A DNA stretch of 64,000 bases from assembly GCA_009760855.2 (NCBI GenBank), contig WPIO01000041.1, positions 1,244,001 to 1,308,000 of the forward strand, written 5' to 3'. Every line of letters begins with the position of its first letter. The stretch's first letter is position 1. The translations under genes and the position numbers were made by a program. This document shows positions 59,420 through 64,000 of this stretch, one piece after another. The DNA is from Cristatella mucedo (lineage: Eukaryota; Bryozoa; Phylactolaemata; Cristatellidae). A model generated the notes under the pieces. It was not told where the DNA came from and did no database searches. It saw only the letters and a list, made by a program, of their open reading frames with translations.

Positions 59420-60420
59420 TGCCTCCGGTTGCGGCTGCACGAAATGTAAACGTCCTGCTCCGAAGGGACCTTTGATCTTCAGCTCCTCAGTAAATTCAGC
59501 TTACTTTCAGCTGCGTAATATTGCTAAAAAAAAGCTCAGGCTTGCATAGGCGGGAGACTACATCTAAACCGGTCCGTGCATTTACAATATCCTGTCTTGG
59601 TTCCTGTAACTCGCTGCTCCACGATCGACTGGTCACGTGCACAAAGAGGCTCTTACGCTTGGTGCAAAACTCTACAGATGATGGCCTTGTCTGTCGTCTG
59701 CGGCACAGTTGCCTTATCGCGTCACTTCTTGCTGACCTTCACTGGCCTCAATCAAGCAGCGAATCGACTTCAAGGTTTGATCATTTACTTTTGGGTCCCG
59801 TCAGTCTCTGGCTCTAGCCTACGTATAAAACCGACCCCCCCTATACCTGGCCAAGCATCATGCGACCCGGCGATCTGAGTAGAATCATTTAGCTTTTCCC
59901 GGACGAAGCTCAAAGCCTTTGGAGACCGTACCTTTAGTTCATTTGGTCTCGAAACCTGCAACTTGCTATCGAATAATTTAAAGACATCCCTTACAAAAAC
60001 GAGATTCGACAAAAAGCTAGGTTTAGGACAACATTTAGTGCGTTCTTGGGATACGTACTTTGTATGCTTAAGCGTGCTGATACTGTACCTGGTGCTGCAA
60101 ACCATATCTACATGTGAGCATTTCATGATATCTGGCATTTCACATCTGATAATGTGATTCTTGACGACATTGTGAATGTTACAACTAATCATTTAGTCAC
60201 GCGCACTTTACAACATCTGTAAAGTGCCTAATATAATTCATTTGTATAGCGCCCTAAGATAACTTAATCTCTATTCAGGCGCTTCACATATGCCTTGGGG
60301 CTCGAACCCACGACCTTGGTCGGGGCGAGTACGTTAACCCGCTGGACCAAACCAGCTCGGCCTAGAAAGAGCTTCGTTTCTCTGAGAGTGTTACAATTAT
60401 TATAATTATAATAAACTTGT
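59420..60420 (+). mobile_element. LINE-A 3' fragment, old, split by SINE-A
   Basis: Diverged C-terminal ORF (counterparts of SAYFQLHNIAKI and NSLL-type regions, frames broken) and 3'UTR. Its tail is cut at TAAAGTGCCTA by the SINE-A at 60231-60361 and resumes CTAGAAAGAGCTTCGTTTCT before ending in AT triplets. Confidence 0.75.
60231..60361 (-). repeat. SINE-A, near complete, in a LINE-A tail
   Basis: The minus strand begins GCCGAGCTGGTTTGGTCCAG (A-box-like), has GGTCGTGGGTTCGAGCCCC (a good B box), then GAAGCGCCTGAATAGAGATT, AAGTTATCTTAGGGCGCTAT and ACAAATGAATTATAT. The LINE-A tail on either side shares CTA (perhaps GCCTA) at the junctions, a possible short target-site duplication. Confidence 0.8.
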
Positions 60421-60449
60421 CAACTTCCGAAGATGGATGTCAAGAGGAG

Positions 60450-61240
60450 TTTTAGCTAAAATTTGTGCTTGTTTAGATAAGGATACCACATCTAAGTTGG
60501 TCAATGCATTTTTGACATCCCGTCTTGACTTCTGTAACTCACTGCTTGCTGTCCTTCCGGCATGAGCAATCAGGCGATTACAGCTGATGCAAAACTCCGC
60601 AGCTAGGCTTGTCTGTCGTGAGCGTCGCAGTTGCCACATCACACCACTTCTCGCCGACCTGCACTGGCTAAAAGTCAAGCAAAGGATTGACTTCAAGGTT
60701 TTGTCGCTCACTTTTAGGTCACTTCATTCTTTGGCTCCAGCCTATCTCTCAGATATACTACCCCACCAGGCCAAGCATCGTACCACCCGTTTTTCGGAAT
60801 CCAATAGTTTACCTCGTACAAACCTCAAATCCTTTGGAGACCATGCATTTAGTTCATATGCTCCCAAAGCCCGGAACTTACTAGTGACTTGCATAAGAAC
60901 ATCCCCTGACTTAACCACATTCAAAAAGAACTTAAAAACACACCTATTTAGGACAGCATTTATCGGGTCCCTGTGATTCGCCCTTCATGTGCAAATGCGT
61001 GCTGACATTGTGCATGCTGTCACTAACCACACTTGCATGTTGACCCTGTGCATATCACCCCTAACCACATTATTCATTTTGTTTGTTTTTCAAGCCATTC
61101 TAACCATGTTATTCATGTTGTTTATCAAGCATGATAATACTCACCATTCAAAATTGCATTTCCCTTTGCAGCAGATGTAAAGCGCCTAGAAAGAGATTGA
61201 GTTCTCTGAGGGCGCTTTATCAAGTGCATTATTATTATAA
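60450..61240 (+). mobile_element. LINE-A copy A8, 5'-truncated
   Basis: From KICACLDKDTTSKLVNAF-type sequence through the C-terminal ORF (60587-60976: SCHITPLLADLHWLKVKQRI to HLFRTAFIGSL) and 3'UTR to a well-kept tail at 61180-61240. A TGA in the CNSLLAVLPA region (60564) and a 6-bp loss after SNSLP distinguish it. Confidence 0.88.
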
Positions 61241-61249
61241 TTTTCGTTA

Positions 61250-61842
61250 GGACGCTATGTATGTCATGTATCTCCGTCTGTAACTCCACAAAGTCATAAA
61301 GACCATGTGGGTGTTACGCAGGAGAGTTTTGTATAGCGCACTCACAGCCTAAGCGGCTTTCGGTACGCATTCGGTACCCAACAGACTTCGTCTCACGCAA
61401 CAAAGAGAAAGTGGGAAGCATAGCAGATTTAGGAGAGCACTTGAGGTAGTGAGTAGCATAGAAGTAGCAGTTCAGGACCGCTGAAAAAGATGTGCCATAG
61501 TCGGCAGTTGGAGAGCAGATGTCATTGCGTAAGAATTGTGGAAGCGAGTTCCACAGTCTACGACCTGCAGATCTAAAGCTTCTGTCGCCAACGGTCTTTA
61601 AGTGGAGGAATGGGACAGCTAATTTATTGTCCACGCAGGACCTGCGGGCGCGAACAGGCTGAAACTGATGCAGCAGTTCAGCTAGGTACGAAGGAGCCAA
61701 GCTGTGGCGGGCCTTGTGGGTCAGCGTAAGAACTTTGCTCTGTATCCTTTGCTCAACCGGCAACCATCGTAGCTCTTTCAGCAAAGGTGACACGTGCTCT
61801 AACCGCTGGGACTTGAAGACCAGCCTTGCAGCCATATTTATA
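61250..61842 (-). mobile_element. LINE-B 3' copy, best reading frame
   Basis: The minus strand keeps an open 173-residue C-terminus (61835-61314): ARLVFKSQRLEHVSPLLKEL, RWLPVEQRIQSKVLTLTHKA, SYLAELLHQFQPVRARRSC, DRSFRSAGRRLWNSLPQFL and the CECAIQNSPA end. The UTR and TACAT-type tail follow. It aligns in plan with the LINE-A C-terminus (LHWLPVKQRIDFKVL) but is a separate family. The RT core is not present, so this is an inactive 5'-truncated copy. Confidence 0.85.
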
Positions 61843-62097
61843 GTCCTGCGAATTTCATGAGATAGAGAGAGTGAGAGATAGAGTGAGTTATCATGAGATA
61901 GTGACTATTCGTAGCGATTTTATGCGAGCGCGCCATCTAAAGAAATAGTCGTCCAATTGTGCTGCGTGCTTTTGGGGCGAAGCTGCGCGCTATAACTGGC
62001 GCAGTAAAAATCGAGCCTCTCGTCGATGCGGAATCTTACTCTGAGGTCTCAAACTTCGCGGCTTCGGACTTGCAATGCTATAACGGCGGGCTCGCCT

Positions 62098-62300
62098 CGA
62101 TTGCGGGCCTCCTGCTCCTCCTCCTGCTCCTCCTGCTCCTGCTCCTCCTGCTCCTCCTCCTCCTCCTCTGTGCTTCCTCCGTGCTCCTCTGGTCATCTGC
62201 TTGCTCTCACACCTCCCATGCCTCTCGGCTACGCGGTTGCTCCTGCTCCTGCTCCTGCTCCTCCTCCTCCCGCTCCTCCTCCTGCTCCTCCTCCGCCGTG
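62098..62300. repeat. CTC/CTG microsatellite
   Basis: Two blocks of CTCCTGCTCCTC-type repeats (62104-62170 and 62236-62300) with unique sequence between. Poly-Leu, poly-Ser and Gly/Arg ORFs across it are artefacts. Confidence 0.9.
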
Positions 62301-62399
62301 CTTGGCACGCTCCGCCCACGTCGGCACTGTCTGTACCAACCAATCATTGGCCGCGGCATGCCGACGTTTCACTAGCATCGCTGAACGCGACTGCGTACT

Positions 62400-63360
62400 T
62401 GTAATCCTGAAACGTCGAAATGCTAAATCGTAAAAATTGCAACGTTGCTAGTGCCTATTCGCTACTTCTGAAGAGCCACTGCAGCGAGTTCCTAACACTA
62501 GTGATTATAATTCAACCGATAACAGGCAGCCAGCGGTTGATGGAAGAACTAATGGCTTTTCAAAATAGCAATCTGCATTCGAGTGACACCAACGTGACAC
62601 CAAATAGGGGTCGAGGCAGTCGCGATTGAGGTTGCTGAGCAAGTCTGCATGCCCGGATGCCGGCGTGAAAGAAATTCACCTGCGTGGCTGACGTGGATGC
62701 GTGCCTTGTTTCACGTTTCGTGCCGGCGCGTTTCTTGCAAGAGAAGTCCAGGCCTGGTGACACGCATTGACTGTGACAGCGTCACCGTCCCTAACTCAGG
62801 CGACGGAATGGCGACAAGGCAAAGCCAAAAAAGCGTCAGCCGCTGGCCGACGCTTTCCTAAACATGGCTTCTGACGGAGTTCTTTCGTCAAGGTCAAGGT
62901 CGGCGTGGACCTGCGTATTGACGACGGCGACTTGTTCCGTGACGAGGCTGCGGTCCCGGTGCTTCTGTACGTGCCATAATGTGTAATTCGAATGAACGAG
63001 TTACATGTATCGAGAGAGAAATAGTGATACCGCGGCGTGCATGAAGGTTTTTAATAATTTTTTCTGATTTAATTGAATTATGTGTATCATACATGGCTGT
63101 ACTGTACAAAACATGACCGGACCAGAAAAATCGTTTTATACTGAACGATACGCATATAGAATCCGTCACCATTTCAGGTAGCGGAACGCCAGCGTCTGGC
63201 GCCATTCAGAACCAGTCCCCGTGACAGACTGCATTACCAGCCAGCCGAACTTCTACGGCCTAAAAGCCTGAGCGCAGGAATCAGCAAGCGCTGCCGCTGC
63301 TGCTGTTGCTCGTTGGTTGCATAAGTTTCAGACTCGCGTCGCCGAGGACGCTGCAGGTCA
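62400..63360. other. No supported gene
   Basis: Ordinary composition, ORFs below 105 residues, no domain or repeat match recognised. Confidence 0.3.
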
Positions 63361-63454
63361 GCCGCTCATAGGAGCCACACCTTTCGAGGGTCAGTTCGCA
63401 GCTCTAATAATACGCATCTACGGAAAGGTAGGTCGACGCTAGAAAAATAGAAGA

Positions 63455-63905
<451 letters not shown>

Positions 63906-64000
63906 AGGCATAGCCTCAGCCAAAATGTGCGTTGCGCTTTGAGGTTTGCAGGGCACTGCACTGGCGGCTGCGGCCAATTCTGGCTACACCCGGAAGCCGC

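Overview
This is a repeat-dense window of an animal nuclear genome. There are no operons or bacterial signals. It is full of 5'-truncated non-LTR retrotransposons, tRNA-derived SINEs, an hAT relic, LTR-element relics, microsatellites and CpG-rich stretches. I cannot name the species. Multiple GT11 fucosyltransferases and CR1/L2-type LINEs would suit a marine invertebrate, but that is inference.

The only convincing host genes are three single-exon alpha-1,2-fucosyltransferase-like (GT11) genes: FucT-A (+, 22964-24367), FucT-B (-, 38335-39777) and FucT-C (-, 48089-49321). All have a type II Golgi enzyme layout: short cytosolic tail, one membrane anchor, Ser/Thr/Pro-rich stem, then a catalytic domain with HVRRGD and GTFGWWSAWLAGG motifs. 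A and B lie in an inverted duplication. Its homology runs from about 0.6 kb upstream of the start codon to about 0.48 kb downstream of the stop. Within it, the stem end, catalytic domain and first ~110 bp of 3' flank are almost identical while both sides are more diverged, as expected from gene conversion. C is an older paralogue.

Nearly everything else is mobile or repeated DNA. LINE family A (CR1/L2-like reverse transcriptase, TTA-repeat tail) has copies or fragments in most of the window. The best are at 49510-52150 (+) and 53612-55425 (-). LINE family B is known here only from its C-terminal ORF and 3' end (2.5, 4.2, 32.7, 33.5, 47.3, 58.3 and 61.3 kb). SINE-A is tRNA-derived and shares its 3' tail hairpin with LINE A, so it probably borrows LINE A reverse transcriptase. 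SINE-B is a second tRNA-like family with its own tail. Further families appear only by comparing parts of the window: REP-X (17.3, 25.6 and 34.9 kb), family Y (6.8, 7.6 and 26.4 kb), R3 (18.7, 24.9 and 35.8 kb, with coding-like traces), family V (10.7 and 17.1 kb), and duplicon W (2.0-3.1 and 33.5-34.2 kb). A possible non-autonomous LTR element lies at 3.1-5.6 kb, a Gypsy-like protease relic at 13.9-15.1 kb, an hAT relic at 35.9-37.1 kb, a MITE candidate at 37.26-37.82 kb and a large tandem duplication at 55.8-58.1 kb.

Spaces between these (about 5.6-6.0, 15.1-17.0, 28.95-30.4, 31.7-32.6, 40.2-43.1, 45.5-47.3, 52.2-53.6 and 62.4-63.4 kb) hold no gene I can support. Several are GC-rich and full of chance ORFs. 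All family boundaries were judged by eye and are good to roughly 10-50 bp.
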